DNA of 64,000 nt, taken from contig JBKEEJ010000005.1 of assembly GCA_047777345.1 (NCBI GenBank), forward strand, positions 137,513 to 201,512, read 5' to 3'. The position numbers and the translations under genes were made by a program. The notes below the pieces were generated by a model that saw nothing but the letters and a program-made list of their open reading frames with translations, did not search any database and was not told the DNA's origin. Of the stretch, positions 7,925-16,125 are shown one piece after another (the stretch's first letter is position 1; each line of letters starts with the position of its first letter). The stretch is from Anaerocolumna sp047777345 (lineage in GTDB: Bacteria; Bacillota; Clostridia; Lachnospirales; Lachnospiraceae).

Positions 7925-9253
7925 ATGTTTAAAACGTTCCGAAATGCTTTAAAGATTAAAGATATAAGAAATAAATTGGTGTATACTTTTGTAGCGCTGA
8001 TTTTAGTAAGACTTGGTTCTCAACTTCCTGTACCGCGTATCGATAGAGAATATTTTTCCCAGTGGATTGGCAATCAGACTTCTTTAGGATTCTTTGATAC
8101 TTTAACAGGTGGTTCTTTTACGCAAATGTCCATATTTGCTTTAAATATTACACCATATATTACATCTTCTATCATTATGCAGCTCCTTACCATAGCCATA
8201 CCAAAGCTGGAGGAGTTACAAAAAGAAGGAGAAGATGGAAGAAGAAAAATTGCAGAATATACACGTTATGTAACGATTTTATTATCAGTGATAGAATCTG
8301 TTGCTATGGCTATTGGATTTGGTAATTCTAACTTGCTGGATGGCGGTCTTACCCCCAGCAATGTTATAATTATCGTATCATCCTTAACTGCAGGTTCTGC
8401 ATTTTTAATGTGGTTAGGTGAAAGAATTACAGAAAAAGGCGTTGGGAATGGTATTTCAATAATCCTTTTGATTAATATTGTTGCTAGAATGCCAAATGAT
8501 TTTTCAAATCTTTATAAGCAATTTATAGCTGGTGCATCCAATGTTCTCAATGGTTTAATCGCCGCAGTGGTAATTATCGTTGTTGTTGTAGGCGTTGTGG
8601 CATTCATCGTTTTGATGCAGGATGCACAGAGAAAAATACCAGTACAATATGCTAAGAAAGTACAAGGAAGGAAAATGATAGGCGGACAGTCTAGTCATAT
8701 TCCTTTAAGAGTGAATACAGCAGGTGTTATCCCGGTTATCTTTGCCGGGTCATTAATGCAGTTTCCAATTGTCATTTCATCCTTTTTTGGCGTGAGCCCG
8801 GCAAGAGCTTATATTTGGCCTAAAATATTGTACTTATTAGACCAGAGAACCTGGTGCAATTTTAAAAGTTTTGGCGAATTTAAATATTCCCTTGGTTTAC
8901 TAATATATATTGTATTAGTAATCTTCTTTGCATATTTTTATACTTCTATTACATTTAATCCTATTGAAGTATCAAATAATATGAAGAAGCAAGGCGGATT
9001 TATCCCTGGCATACGTCCAGGTAAGCCAACCACGGAATACTTAACGAAAGTACTGAATTACATTATTTTTATCGGCGCTGTTGGTCTTACAATAGTAGCA
9101 GTAATTCCTATTTTCTTTTCCGGAGCTTTCGGAGCAGACGTATCTTTTGGCGGAACATCCTTAATCATCGTCGTAGGCGTTGTTCTCGAAACAATTAAGC
9201 AAATTGAATCACAAATGTTAGTACGTCATTACAAAGGATTCTTAAACGATTGA
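7925..9253 (+). CDS. secY: Preprotein translocase channel subunit SecY
   Basis: A 442-residue polytopic membrane protein forming the SecYEG protein-conducting channel. It has about ten hydrophobic segments, the N-terminal KDIRNKLVYTFVALILVRLGSQLPVP, the TPYITSSIIMQLL plug region and the C-terminal cytosolic ...SNNMKKQGGFIPGIRPGKPT loop that contacts SecA and ribosomes. It follows rplO by 3 nt, as is universal in the spc operon. Confidence 0.98.
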   Translation: MFKTFRNALKIKDIRNKLVYTFVALILVRLGSQLPVPRIDREYFSQWIGNQTSLGFFDTLTGGSFTQMSIFALNITPYITSSIIMQLLTIAIPKLEELQKEGEDGRRKIAEYTRYVTILLSVIESVAMAIGFGNSNLLDGGLTPSNVIIIVSSLTAGSAFLMWLGERITEKGVGNGISIILLINIVARMPNDFSNLYKQFIAGASNVLNGLIAAVVIIVVVVGVVAFIVLMQDAQRKIPVQYAKKVQGRKMIGGQSSHIPLRVNTAGVIPVIFAGSLMQFPIVISSFFGVSPARAYIWPKILYLLDQRTWCNFKSFGEFKYSLGLLIYIVLVIFFAYFYTSITFNPIEVSNNMKKQGGFIPGIRPGKPTTEYLTKVLNYIIFIGAVGLTIVAVIPIFFSGAFGADVSFGGTSLIIVVGVVLETIKQIESQMLVRHYKGFLND

Positions 9254-9269
9254 CAGACATAATAAATGT

Positions 9270-9299
9270 GCAAGGCGGGGCTTGGCTCCGCCCTTTGCA
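9270..9299 (+). other. GC-rich hairpin between secY and adk
   Basis: GCAAGGCGGGG and CTCCGCCCTTTGC form a stable imperfect stem around a short loop, in otherwise AT-rich DNA. No T-run follows, so it is not a standard intrinsic terminator. It may stabilise or process the secY mRNA end or partly attenuate read-through into adk. Function is inferred. Confidence 0.5.
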
Positions 9300-9336
9300 G
9301 ATTGATGGTGCAAGAAGCACAGATAGGAGTTAAGGA

Positions 9337-9981
9337 ATGAGAATAATTATGTTAGGTGCTCCTGGTGCCGGTAAGGGTACTCAGGCCAAAAGAATCGCTG
9401 ATAAATACAAGATTCCTCACATTTCTACCGGAGATATTTTCAGAGCCAATATAAAAAACGGTACTGAGCTGGGCCAAAAAGCAAAAGCCTATATGGATCA
9501 GGGTTTACTGGTTCCGGACGATTTGGTAGTGGATCTGGTAGTAGACAGAATCAAGCAGGATGATTGTGTTAACGGCTATGTATTTGACGGGTTTCCCAGA
9601 ACTATACCTCAGGCGGAAGCTTTAGATGCTGCGCTGAAAGAATTAAACGAAAAAATTGATTATGTAGTAAACGTAGAGGTACCGGATTCCAATATTGTGG
9701 AAAGGATGTCCGGTCGCAGAGCCTGTTTAAAATGTGGCGCAACTTATCATCTTCAGTATATTCCCACAAAAGTAGAGGGTATCTGCGATGACTGTGGCTC
9801 TGAATTGGTTTTGAGGGATGATGACAAACCAGAAACCGTACGAAAAAGACTTCGTGTATATCATGAGCAAACACAGCCTTTAATTGATTACTACAAAAAA
9901 CAAGGGATTTTGGTTGAAGTTGACGGAACAAAAGATATAGCTGAAGTATTTGAAGCTATTGAGTGTATTTTGGAACAATAA
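9337..9981 (+). CDS. adk: Adenylate kinase
   Basis: A 214-residue cytosolic enzyme that interconverts ATP + AMP and 2 ADP. The P-loop GAPGAGKGTQAKR is at residues 7-19 and the AMP-binding STGDIFRANI follows. The LID domain has four cysteines (CLKCGATYH ... CDDCGSE) that would bind zinc, the Gram-positive form. DGFPRTIPQAEAL is intact. It lies between secY and map, the usual Firmicute order. Confidence 0.98.
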   Translation: MRIIMLGAPGAGKGTQAKRIADKYKIPHISTGDIFRANIKNGTELGQKAKAYMDQGLLVPDDLVVDLVVDRIKQDDCVNGYVFDGFPRTIPQAEALDAALKELNEKIDYVVNVEVPDSNIVERMSGRRACLKCGATYHLQYIPTKVEGICDDCGSELVLRDDDKPETVRKRLRVYHEQTQPLIDYYKKQGILVEVDGTKDIAEVFEAIECILEQ

Positions 9982-10028
9982 GGTTTACGAAAACCTTATG
10001 ATTTATTACAATAGGAATAGGAGAGTTT

Positions 10029-10784
10029 ATGTCAGTAATTATTAAATCGGAAAAAGAAATTGAATTAATGCGAGAAGCTGGCAGAATCCTGGCTATTGTA
10101 CATGAAGAGCTGGAAAAGTTTTTAAGGCCCGGTATATCTACCCTGGAGATTGACAAAAAAGCGAACGAGATAATCAGAAGCTATGGCTGTATACCATCCT
10201 TTTTAAACTATAATGGTTTTCCTGCCTCAATCTGCGTATCCATAAATGATCAGGTAGTACATGGAATACCTAATAAGAATACATTTTTGAAAGATGGAGA
10301 TATTGTCAGTTTAGATGCAGGTGTTATTTATAAGGGCTATCAATCTGATGCTGCAAGAACCTGGGCAATTGGAGAAGTCAGTGAGGAAGCCGCTAAGCTT
10401 ATCAAAGTTACCGAACAAAGTTTTTACGAAGGTATTAAATATGCAAAAGCAGGCAATCATTTAAATGACATCTCTGGTGCCATCCAGGATTATGTGGAAT
10501 CCTTTGGTTTTTCTGTAGTCAGGGATCTGGTAGGTCACGGAATCGGCAAAAACATGCATGAAGAACCTCAAATACCGAATTTCAGACAAAAAGGAAGAGG
10601 CATCCGTTTGGAAGCCGGAATGACTCTTGCAATCGAACCAATGGTAAACATGGGAAGATGCGATGTTTGCTGGGAAGATGATGATTGGACAGTGGTAACG
10701 GAAGACGGCAGTTTGTCAGCCCATTATGAGAATACAATTCTCATAACAGACGGAGAACCGGAAATATTGTCCATCCGAAAATAA
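10029..10784 (+). CDS. map: Type I methionine aminopeptidase
   Basis: A 251-residue enzyme that removes initiator methionine from nascent proteins. The metal ligands of the pita-bread fold are visible: DAGVIYKGYQSDAARTW (two Asp), GHGIGKNMHEEPQIPN (His), AIEPM (Glu) and HYENTILIT (Glu). There is no N-terminal extension. It is cotranscribed with adk and precedes the KOW-protein gene and infA, an arrangement common in Clostridia. Confidence 0.97.
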   Translation: MSVIIKSEKEIELMREAGRILAIVHEELEKFLRPGISTLEIDKKANEIIRSYGCIPSFLNYNGFPASICVSINDQVVHGIPNKNTFLKDGDIVSLDAGVIYKGYQSDAARTWAIGEVSEEAAKLIKVTEQSFYEGIKYAKAGNHLNDISGAIQDYVESFGFSVVRDLVGHGIGKNMHEEPQIPNFRQKGRGIRLEAGMTLAIEPMVNMGRCDVCWEDDDWTVVTEDGSLSAHYENTILITDGEPEILSIRK

Positions 10785-10868
10785 GGTTGACAAATTTGTT
10801 ATAATAATAGCAAGAACCGGCTTTATTACCCGGTAGAAAGACGAATATAAGCAAAATGGAGATTCTAT

Positions 10869-11147
10869 ATGTTTTCATATGAATTCGGCAGTATAGTAAT
10901 ATCAAAAGCCGGCCATGACAAAGGTGAAGTTTATGTCATACTGAAATCAGATGAGAAATATGTATATTTAATGAATGGCAAAAACCGAACTTTTGATAGA
11001 CCCAAGAAGAAGAACATAAAGCATGTACAATGTGTTAATTACACAGATAATGTTCTGTTGGAAAAACACCAGGGACAAATGAAAATAACAAATGAAGACG
11101 TCAAAAGAGCCATTAAGCTCTACTTAGAAAAATGTAGTCATTGTTAG
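10869..11147 (+). CDS. KOW-domain RNA-binding protein
   Basis: A 92-residue protein with an N-terminal KOW-like segment (GSIVISKAGHDKGEVYVILKSDEKYVYLMNGK) resembling ribosomal L14e/L27e-type proteins, then a lysine-rich region and a C-terminal helix. Small KOW proteins of this kind occur between map and infA in many Clostridia. The position suggests a role in translation or ribosome assembly, but the function is not established. The SD GGAG precedes ATG 10869. Confidence 0.8.
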   Translation: MFSYEFGSIVISKAGHDKGEVYVILKSDEKYVYLMNGKNRTFDRPKKKNIKHVQCVNYTDNVLLEKHQGQMKITNEDVKRAIKLYLEKCSHC

Positions 11148-11211
11148 TATGTAGTATGATTGTTATGGAAATGTAGTTGAGTGCATTTCTTCATATCATG
11201 GAGGTGACATA

Positions 11212-11430
11212 ATGTCAAAATCAGATGTAGTGGAAATTGAAGGAACGGTAATTGAAAAATTACCAAATGCCATGTTCCAGGTAGAATTAGAGAATGGGCA
11301 TAGAGTTTTAGCACATATTAGTGGAAAACTGCGTATGAACTTCATAAAAATTGTACCGGGAGATAAGGTTACGTTAGAGCTGTCTCCTTATGATTTGACA
11401 AAAGGCAGAATTGTTTGGCGTGACAAGTAA
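11212..11430 (+). CDS. infA: Translation initiation factor IF-1
   Basis: A 72-residue OB-fold protein with the canonical VEIEGTVIEKLPNAMFQVELENGH, the HISGKLRMNFIKIVPGDKV loop and the C-terminal DLTKGRIVWRDK. IF-1 occupies the 30S A site during initiation. The SD GGAGGTG precedes ATG 11212. It is followed by a perfect 9-bp inverted repeat (CAAGTAAAA...TTTTACTTG, about 11444-11472). Confidence 0.98.
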   Translation: MSKSDVVEIEGTVIEKLPNAMFQVELENGHRVLAHISGKLRMNFIKIVPGDKVTLELSPYDLTKGRIVWRDK

Positions 11431-11469
11431 TCAGAATATTTTTCAAGTAAAAAATTTGTAATATTTTAC

Positions 11470-11498
11470 TTGATATATTTTTGTAACGGTGTTATAAT
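11470..11498 (+). promoter_or_regulatory. Sigma-A-type promoter upstream of rpmJ
   Basis: TTGATA (11470-11475) and a perfect TATAAT (11493-11498) are separated by 17 nt, 35 nt upstream of the rpmJ start. The -35 box touches the right arm of the inverted repeat after infA. This suggests that rpmJ, and perhaps the rpsM cluster, has its own start in addition to read-through. Confidence 0.7.
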
Positions 11499-11533
11499 GA
11501 TAAACGGACTTTTTTTGAAAGGAGTGAATTACT

Positions 11534-11647
11534 GTGAAGGTAAGGTCATCAGTAAAACCCATCTGTGAAAAGTGCAAGATAATAAAGAGAAAGGGAAGCA
11601 TCAGAGTGATCTGTGAAAATCCCAGACACAAACAAAGACAGGGCTAA
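11534..11647 (+). CDS. rpmJ: 50S ribosomal protein L36
   Basis: A 37-residue protein beginning at GTG 11534 after GAAAGGAG. The sequence KVRSSVKPICEKCKIIKRKG, followed by RVICENPRHKQRQG, is the canonical zinc-binding L36 with ligands C11, C14, C27 and H32. It is easily missed because of its size. It lies between infA and rpsM as in most Firmicutes. Confidence 0.95.
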   Translation: MKVRSSVKPICEKCKIIKRKGSIRVICENPRHKQRQG

Positions 11648-12083
11648 TATCCAGGCTTATTTCCAATAGAAGAGCCGGCCAGTCGGCGGCCTTTTATTGT
11701 TCTTTATATATATAGGTATAGTTCTTGCTTTTTGTGTTACAATTTGCATTTTTTGCAATTGTGATATTGTGGACAATTTTATTAATTGTTTTGAAAATAG
11801 AGTACGCAGGGTATTAACTGTGTAGGTCATGTCATTCTCATGAGTTTTCAGCAAGCTTAAGGGTTTCCCTTATCCTTGTCACAATTTAAAGCGGCTGCGC
11901 AATGAAACACTTGGAAGGGTTGTTCATTGCAATTAAAATAAATTTAAATATTTTTTTTTGAATGTAACATTTAATTTCAATGAGTGAAAACTTGAGTATG
12001 CATTTCACCATATATTTGCGTTGCGATATATGATACGCGGGGAGTCACTCATATTTAAAAACCAACGGAGGTGTAATACGCAC
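11648..12083 (+). promoter_or_regulatory. 436-nt leader between rpmJ and rpsM
   Basis: No credible ORF. Just after rpmJ a GC-rich imperfect hairpin (about 11669-11690, GCCGGCC/GGCGGCC) is followed by CTTTTATTG and may attenuate. A perfect 8-bp stem (GCAATGAA ... TTCATTGC, about 11899-11930) precedes an AT tract. A long folded 5' region ahead of rpsM-rpsK-rpsD-rpoA-rplQ is where Firmicute S4-binding autoregulatory leaders are found; that role here is inferred from position only. Confidence 0.4.
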
Positions 12084-12452
12084 ATGGCTCGTATAAGTGG
12101 TGTAGATTTACCAAGAGAGAAACGCGTAGAGATAGGTCTTACTTATATCTATGGTATCGGTAGAGCAAGTTCCAACCGTATCCTGAAAGAAGCTAACGTT
12201 AATCCAGACACACGTGTCAGAGATTTGACCGACGAAGAAGTTGCCAGAATTCGTGATGTCATTGATGCAACACAAGTTGTTGAAGGTGATTTAAGAAGAG
12301 AAATAGCTCTTAACATCAAGAGATTACAGGAAATCGGATGTTACAGAGGAATTCGACACAGAAAAGGCCTTCCTGTTCGTGGTCAGAGAACAAAAACAAA
12401 CGCTAGAACAAGAAAAGGACCAAAGCGTACAGTTGCAAATAAGAAGAAGTAA
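12084..12452 (+). CDS. rpsM: 30S ribosomal protein S13
   Basis: A 122-residue S13 beginning ARISGVDLPREKRVEIGLTY, with a helix-two-turn-helix region and the basic tail RGQRTKTNARTRKGPKRTVA. S13 forms intersubunit bridges and contacts P-site tRNA. ATG 12084 follows CGGAGGTG; longer in-frame extensions to 12021 lack a ribosome binding site. It is the first gene of the alpha cluster. Confidence 0.97.
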   Translation: MARISGVDLPREKRVEIGLTYIYGIGRASSNRILKEANVNPDTRVRDLTDEEVARIRDVIDATQVVEGDLRREIALNIKRLQEIGCYRGIRHRKGLPVRGQRTKTNARTRKGPKRTVANKKK

Positions 12453-12656
12453 TTTCATTAATGGAATTCCTAAATAAGGCATAAAGGGATTTCGTTCTTT
12501 TGTGCTGGAGAATTTTAATAAGTAAAATCAACAAGTTGTTTAATAGAATTTATTTTGATCAGATTCATGTTGATTCTATGCTTGTATGAACTTGATGTGA
12601 CAAAATCGTCACGCTGTAATTAAAGTAGTTAAGAAATCCATAGGAGGGTTTGTTAA
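12453..12656 (+). other. Unusually long rpsM-rpsK spacer
   Basis: A 204-nt gap where these genes are normally nearly adjacent. No ORF is seen. It contains a small stem GTGAC...GTCAC (about 12596-12611) and AT-rich sequence. It could hold a second promoter or an autoregulatory RNA element; neither can be shown from sequence alone. Confidence 0.35.
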
Positions 12657-13052
12657 ATGGCTAAAAAGTTAGCAAAAAAAGTGACTAAGAAACGTGTCAA
12701 AAAGAACGTAGATCATGGACAGGCACATATTCAGTCATCTTTTAATAATACAATTGTTACTCTGACAGATTCAGAAGGCAATGCTATTTCCTGGTCTAGT
12801 GCCGGTGGATTAGGATTCAGAGGATCCAGAAAATCCACACCATATGCGGCTCAGATGGCAGCAGAAGCAGCAGCAAAAGCAGCATTGGTTCATGGTTTAC
12901 GTTCCGTAGACGTTATGGTAAAAGGCCCCGGTTCAGGTAGAGAAGCTGCCATTCGTGCGCTTCAGGCTTGCGGTATTGAAGTAACTAGTATTAAGGATGT
13001 CACTCCGGTTCCTCATAACGGATGTAGACCTCCGAAACGCAGAAGAGTCTAA
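12657..13052 (+). CDS. rpsK: 30S ribosomal protein S11
   Basis: A 131-residue S11 with a lysine-rich N-terminus, then HGQAHIQSSFNNTIVTLTD, the GPGSGREAAIRALQACGIEV motif and the terminal VTPVPHNGCRPPKRRRV. S11 sits in the 30S platform near the E site. The SD TAGGAGG precedes ATG 12657. Confidence 0.97.
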   Translation: MAKKLAKKVTKKRVKKNVDHGQAHIQSSFNNTIVTLTDSEGNAISWSSAGGLGFRGSRKSTPYAAQMAAEAAAKAALVHGLRSVDVMVKGPGSGREAAIRALQACGIEVTSIKDVTPVPHNGCRPPKRRRV

Positions 13053-13067
13053 TAGGAGGTAGTAAAG

Positions 13068-13664
13068 ATGGCAAGAGACATGGGTCCTGTTTTAAAAAGA
13101 TGCAGATCACTTGGTCTGGAACCTGTATACTTAGGTATAGATAAGAAGTCTAAAAGAACTTCAGTAAGATCTGGAAAGAAAATGAGCGAATATGGCCTTC
13201 AGCTAAGAGAGAAGCAGAAAGCTAAATTTATTTATGGTGTTCTGGAAAAACCTTTCAGAAACAATTTTGAAAAAGCTAAGAAAATGAAATATGGTACAAC
13301 TGGTGAAAATCTTTTGATTCTTCTTGAACTTAGACTGGATAACGTACTTTTCCGTTTAGGTTTTGCCAGAACCAGAAGCGAAGCCAGACAGATTGTTGAC
13401 CACAAACATGTTTTGGTAAATGGAAAATGCATTAATATTCCATCCTATACTGTGAAAGCTGGAGACGTTATTGAAATCAAAGAAAAATGCAAGAGCGCTC
13501 AAAGATATAAAGACATATTGGAAGTAACAGCTGGCAGAACAGTACCAGCTTGGCTTGAAGCTGATCAAGAAGCTCTTAAGGGCACAGTAAAAGAAATCCC
13601 TTCAAGAGATCAAATTGATGTACCGGTAAATGAAATGCTTATCGTCGAGTTGTATTCTAAGTAA
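13068..13664 (+). CDS. rpsD: 30S ribosomal protein S4
   Basis: A 198-residue S4 with an S4 RNA-binding domain (RLDNVLFRLGFARTRSEARQ, then VDHKHVLVNGKCINIPSY). The N-terminal region lacks the four-Cys zinc site seen in some bacteria; only one Cys remains near residue 13. S4 nucleates 30S assembly and autoregulates its operon in Bacillus and E. coli. It is in the alpha operon between rpsK and rpoA. Confidence 0.97.
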   Translation: MARDMGPVLKRCRSLGLEPVYLGIDKKSKRTSVRSGKKMSEYGLQLREKQKAKFIYGVLEKPFRNNFEKAKKMKYGTTGENLLILLELRLDNVLFRLGFARTRSEARQIVDHKHVLVNGKCINIPSYTVKAGDVIEIKEKCKSAQRYKDILEVTAGRTVPAWLEADQEALKGTVKEIPSRDQIDVPVNEMLIVELYSK

Positions 13665-13705
13665 TCATTGATCGTATCATAATAACCCAAAAGGAGGGTC
13701 CGATT

Positions 13706-14665
13706 GTGTTTGATTTCGAAAAACCGAAAATTGAAATTGCAGAAATTTCTGAAGATAAAAAATTTGGACGTTTTGTAGTGGAACCTTTGGAACGAGGATA
13801 CGGTACAACCTTGGGTAATTCTTTAAGAAGAATTATGCTTTCATCCTTACCCGGTGCTGCAGTAAGCCAAGTTAAGATTGATGGCGTGGTTCATGAATTC
13901 AGTGCAATTCCTGGTGTAAAAGAAGATGTTACTGAAATTATTTTGAATTTAAAGAGTTTAGCAATCAAAAATAATAGCGAGACGAATGAACCAAAGACGG
14001 CTTATATCGAATTTGAAGGGGAAGGCGTTGTGACAGCAGGGGATATTCAAGCAGATCCTGATATTGAGATTCTAAACCCTGAGTTACCAATTGCAACTTT
14101 AAATGGCGGTAATGACAGTAAATTGTATATGGAATTAACCATTACAAAGGGTAGAGGATATGTTAGTGCGGATAAAAACAAGAATGATGATCTACCGATT
14201 GGGGTAATTCCCATAGATTCCATCTATACTCCTGTTGAACGTGTTAATTTAAATGTTGAGAATACCCGAGTTGGTCAGATTACTGACTACGATAAGCTTA
14301 CACTTGACGTATATACCAACGGAACTTTGGCTCCTGATGAAGCTGTCAGTTTAGCTGCTAAGGTTTTAAGTGAACATCTCAATGCATTCATTGACCTTTC
14401 TGAAAATGCTAAAACTGCAGAAATAATGATTGAAAAAGAAGATAATGAGAAAGAAAAAGTTCTTGAAATGAGTATTGACGAACTAGAATTATCCGTTCGT
14501 TCTTACAATTGCTTAAAGAGAGCCGGTATCAATACGGTTCAGGAATTAACGAACAAAACTTCTGAAGATATGATGAAGGTCAGAAATCTTGGTCGCAAGT
14601 CTCTGGAAGAAGTACTTGCAAAACTGAAAGAACTCGGATTATCACTCAGTTCAAGCGATGACTAA
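13706..14665 (+). CDS. rpoA: RNA polymerase alpha subunit
   Basis: A 319-residue alpha subunit with a GTG start after AAAGGAGGG. The N-terminal dimerisation domain (FVVEPLERGYGTTLGNSLRRI) assembles beta and beta-prime. The C-terminal domain after about residue 245 (ELELSVRSYNCLKRAGINTV ... MKVRNLGRKSLEEVLAKL) contacts UP elements and activators. It lies between rpsD and rplQ. Confidence 0.98.
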   Translation: MFDFEKPKIEIAEISEDKKFGRFVVEPLERGYGTTLGNSLRRIMLSSLPGAAVSQVKIDGVVHEFSAIPGVKEDVTEIILNLKSLAIKNNSETNEPKTAYIEFEGEGVVTAGDIQADPDIEILNPELPIATLNGGNDSKLYMELTITKGRGYVSADKNKNDDLPIGVIPIDSIYTPVERVNLNVENTRVGQITDYDKLTLDVYTNGTLAPDEAVSLAAKVLSEHLNAFIDLSENAKTAEIMIEKEDNEKEKVLEMSIDELELSVRSYNCLKRAGINTVQELTNKTSEDMMKVRNLGRKSLEEVLAKLKELGLSLSSSDD

Positions 14666-14690
14666 AACAGAAGTTAAAGGAGGGAACAAA

Positions 14691-15227
14691 ATGGCAGGCT
14701 ATAGAAAACTTGGAAGAACATCCAACCAGAGAAAAGCGTTGCTTAGAAACCAAGTAACGAATTTATTATATAATGGTAAAATTATTACTACCGAAGCGAA
14801 AGCAAAAGAAATCCGCAGAATCGCTGAGAGCATGATAGCTTTGGCTGTGAAAGAAAAGGACAATTTTGAAACGGTAACAGTAAAAGCAAAAGTTGCCCGT
14901 AAGGATAAAGACGGAAAAAATGTAAAAGAAGTTGTTAACGGTAAAAAGGTTACTGTTTTTGATGAAGTTGAAAAAACAATCAAAAAAGACAGCGCATCCC
15001 GCCTTCATGCAAGAAGACAGATGTTAAAATTCCTTTACCCAGTAACGGAAGTTCCGAAAGAAGCAGCTGGTAGAAAGAAAAATACCAAGACTGTTGATCT
15101 TACAGACAAGTTATTTGATGAAATCGCTCCAAAGTATGCAAGCCGTAACGGCGGTTATACCAGAATCGTAAAGATTGGACCACGTAAAGGCGATGCAGCT
15201 ATGGAAGTATTAATCGAGTTAGTATAA
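14691..15227 (+). CDS. rplQ: 50S ribosomal protein L17, long form
   Basis: The L17 core is clear: AGYRKLGRTSNQRKALLRNQ at the N-terminus and YTRIVKIGPRKGDAAMEVLI at the C-terminus. At 178 residues it is about 50 longer than ordinary L17. The extra length is a charged central insert (roughly residues 60-100, ARKDKDGKNVKEVVNGKKVT). ATG 14691 follows AAAGGAGG; an upstream in-frame ATG overlapping rpoA is less likely. It is the last gene of the alpha operon. Confidence 0.95.
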   Translation: MAGYRKLGRTSNQRKALLRNQVTNLLYNGKIITTEAKAKEIRRIAESMIALAVKEKDNFETVTVKAKVARKDKDGKNVKEVVNGKKVTVFDEVEKTIKKDSASRLHARRQMLKFLYPVTEVPKEAAGRKKNTKTVDLTDKLFDEIAPKYASRNGGYTRIVKIGPRKGDAAMEVLIELV

Positions 15228-15248
15228 TTGCATTAAATATAAAAAAGA

Positions 15249-15285
15249 GAGCTGTTTCAACGAAAATTGAAACAGCTCCTTTTAG
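15249..15285 (+). terminator. Intrinsic terminator after rplQ
   Basis: A perfect 12-bp stem, GAGCTGTTTCAA/TTGAAACAGCTC, with a 6-nt loop and a following CTTTTAGTATTTTT tract. It closes the ribosomal cluster just before the oppositely oriented lepB. Confidence 0.9.
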
Positions 15286-15390
15286 TATTTTTAGTATTAT
15301 TGAATTTTCATTATAGATTTGAATAAAAACAGTGCTTAAGAAATAATTAAAAACAGCCATATTAAAGTATCATAAAAATATAGAAAATAA

Positions 15391-15912
15391 TTATTTTAGC
15401 AGTTTAAAAGAAGGATAATAGCGAAGTATAACTTTGCCCAGTATTTTATCTTTACTTACAAAGGTGTTTTTCCAGTATCTTGAATCCAGGGAAATATTAC
15501 GGTTGTCACCCAGCATAAAATAGGAATCTTCCGGTACTTTATAAGGGCCATAGTCACCAACCGGTTTTTCTTTCAGATAATCTTCTTGCAGCGGCTCTTT
15601 GCTATTGTTTATGTATACTTTACCATCTTTGATTTCCACGGTTTCACCCGGCAGCCCAATAATTCTTTTTAAGTAAGTCTGACTTTCATCATCGGGAAAT
15701 GGGAAAATAACAATATCACCCCTTTTAGGGTCTGAAAACAAATAGGATAGCCGGAAGGCAAATACCCGGTCATGAGTCATTACGGTGTTTTCCATGGAAG
15801 CAGTGGGCACTTGTGCGTTTACAATGACAAAATTATTTAAAATAAAGGAAATAGCAAGTGCTATCAGGATAACCTTTAACCAGTCCAGCACTTCATTCTT
15901 TTTATCACTCAT
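15391..15912 (-). CDS. lepB: Signal peptidase I
   Basis: A 173-residue Gram-positive type signal peptidase (S26 family). One N-terminal membrane helix (about residues 11-33) is followed by box B, QVPTASMENTV, with the catalytic Ser39, and box D, YLKRIIGLPGE, with the catalytic Lys82. GDNRNISLDSRYW is box E. It cleaves signal peptides at the outer membrane face. It is inserted against the direction of its neighbours between rplQ and ecfA1, and its 3' end faces the rplQ terminator. Confidence 0.95.
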   Translation of the reverse strand: MSDKKNEVLDWLKVILIALAISFILNNFVIVNAQVPTASMENTVMTHDRVFAFRLSYLFSDPKRGDIVIFPFPDDESQTYLKRIIGLPGETVEIKDGKVYINNSKEPLQEDYLKEKPVGDYGPYKVPEDSYFMLGDNRNISLDSRYWKNTFVSKDKILGKVILRYYPSFKLLK

Positions 15913-16125
15913 ATTATTTTATTATCCTTTCTGTAGTTTCAATGCTTGCTATTTTGCTGTAATACTAAAGTTACTATATTACGATATTTGGAAAAAGTCA
16001 AATTTAAAAATCTTAATTTTTTATTACTGAAAAATTCGTTGCAAATATTTATATTATACCTTACAATGTAGAAAGCTAAGAACAAGTAATTATATTCTGC
16101 AAGTTTAATAAAGAAGGTTAAATCA

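Noticed and set aside
10786..10815. Promoter TTGACA/TATAAT before the KOW gene
   Set aside because: The two boxes are only about 8 nt apart, too close for sigma-A; no other good -35 box is seen.
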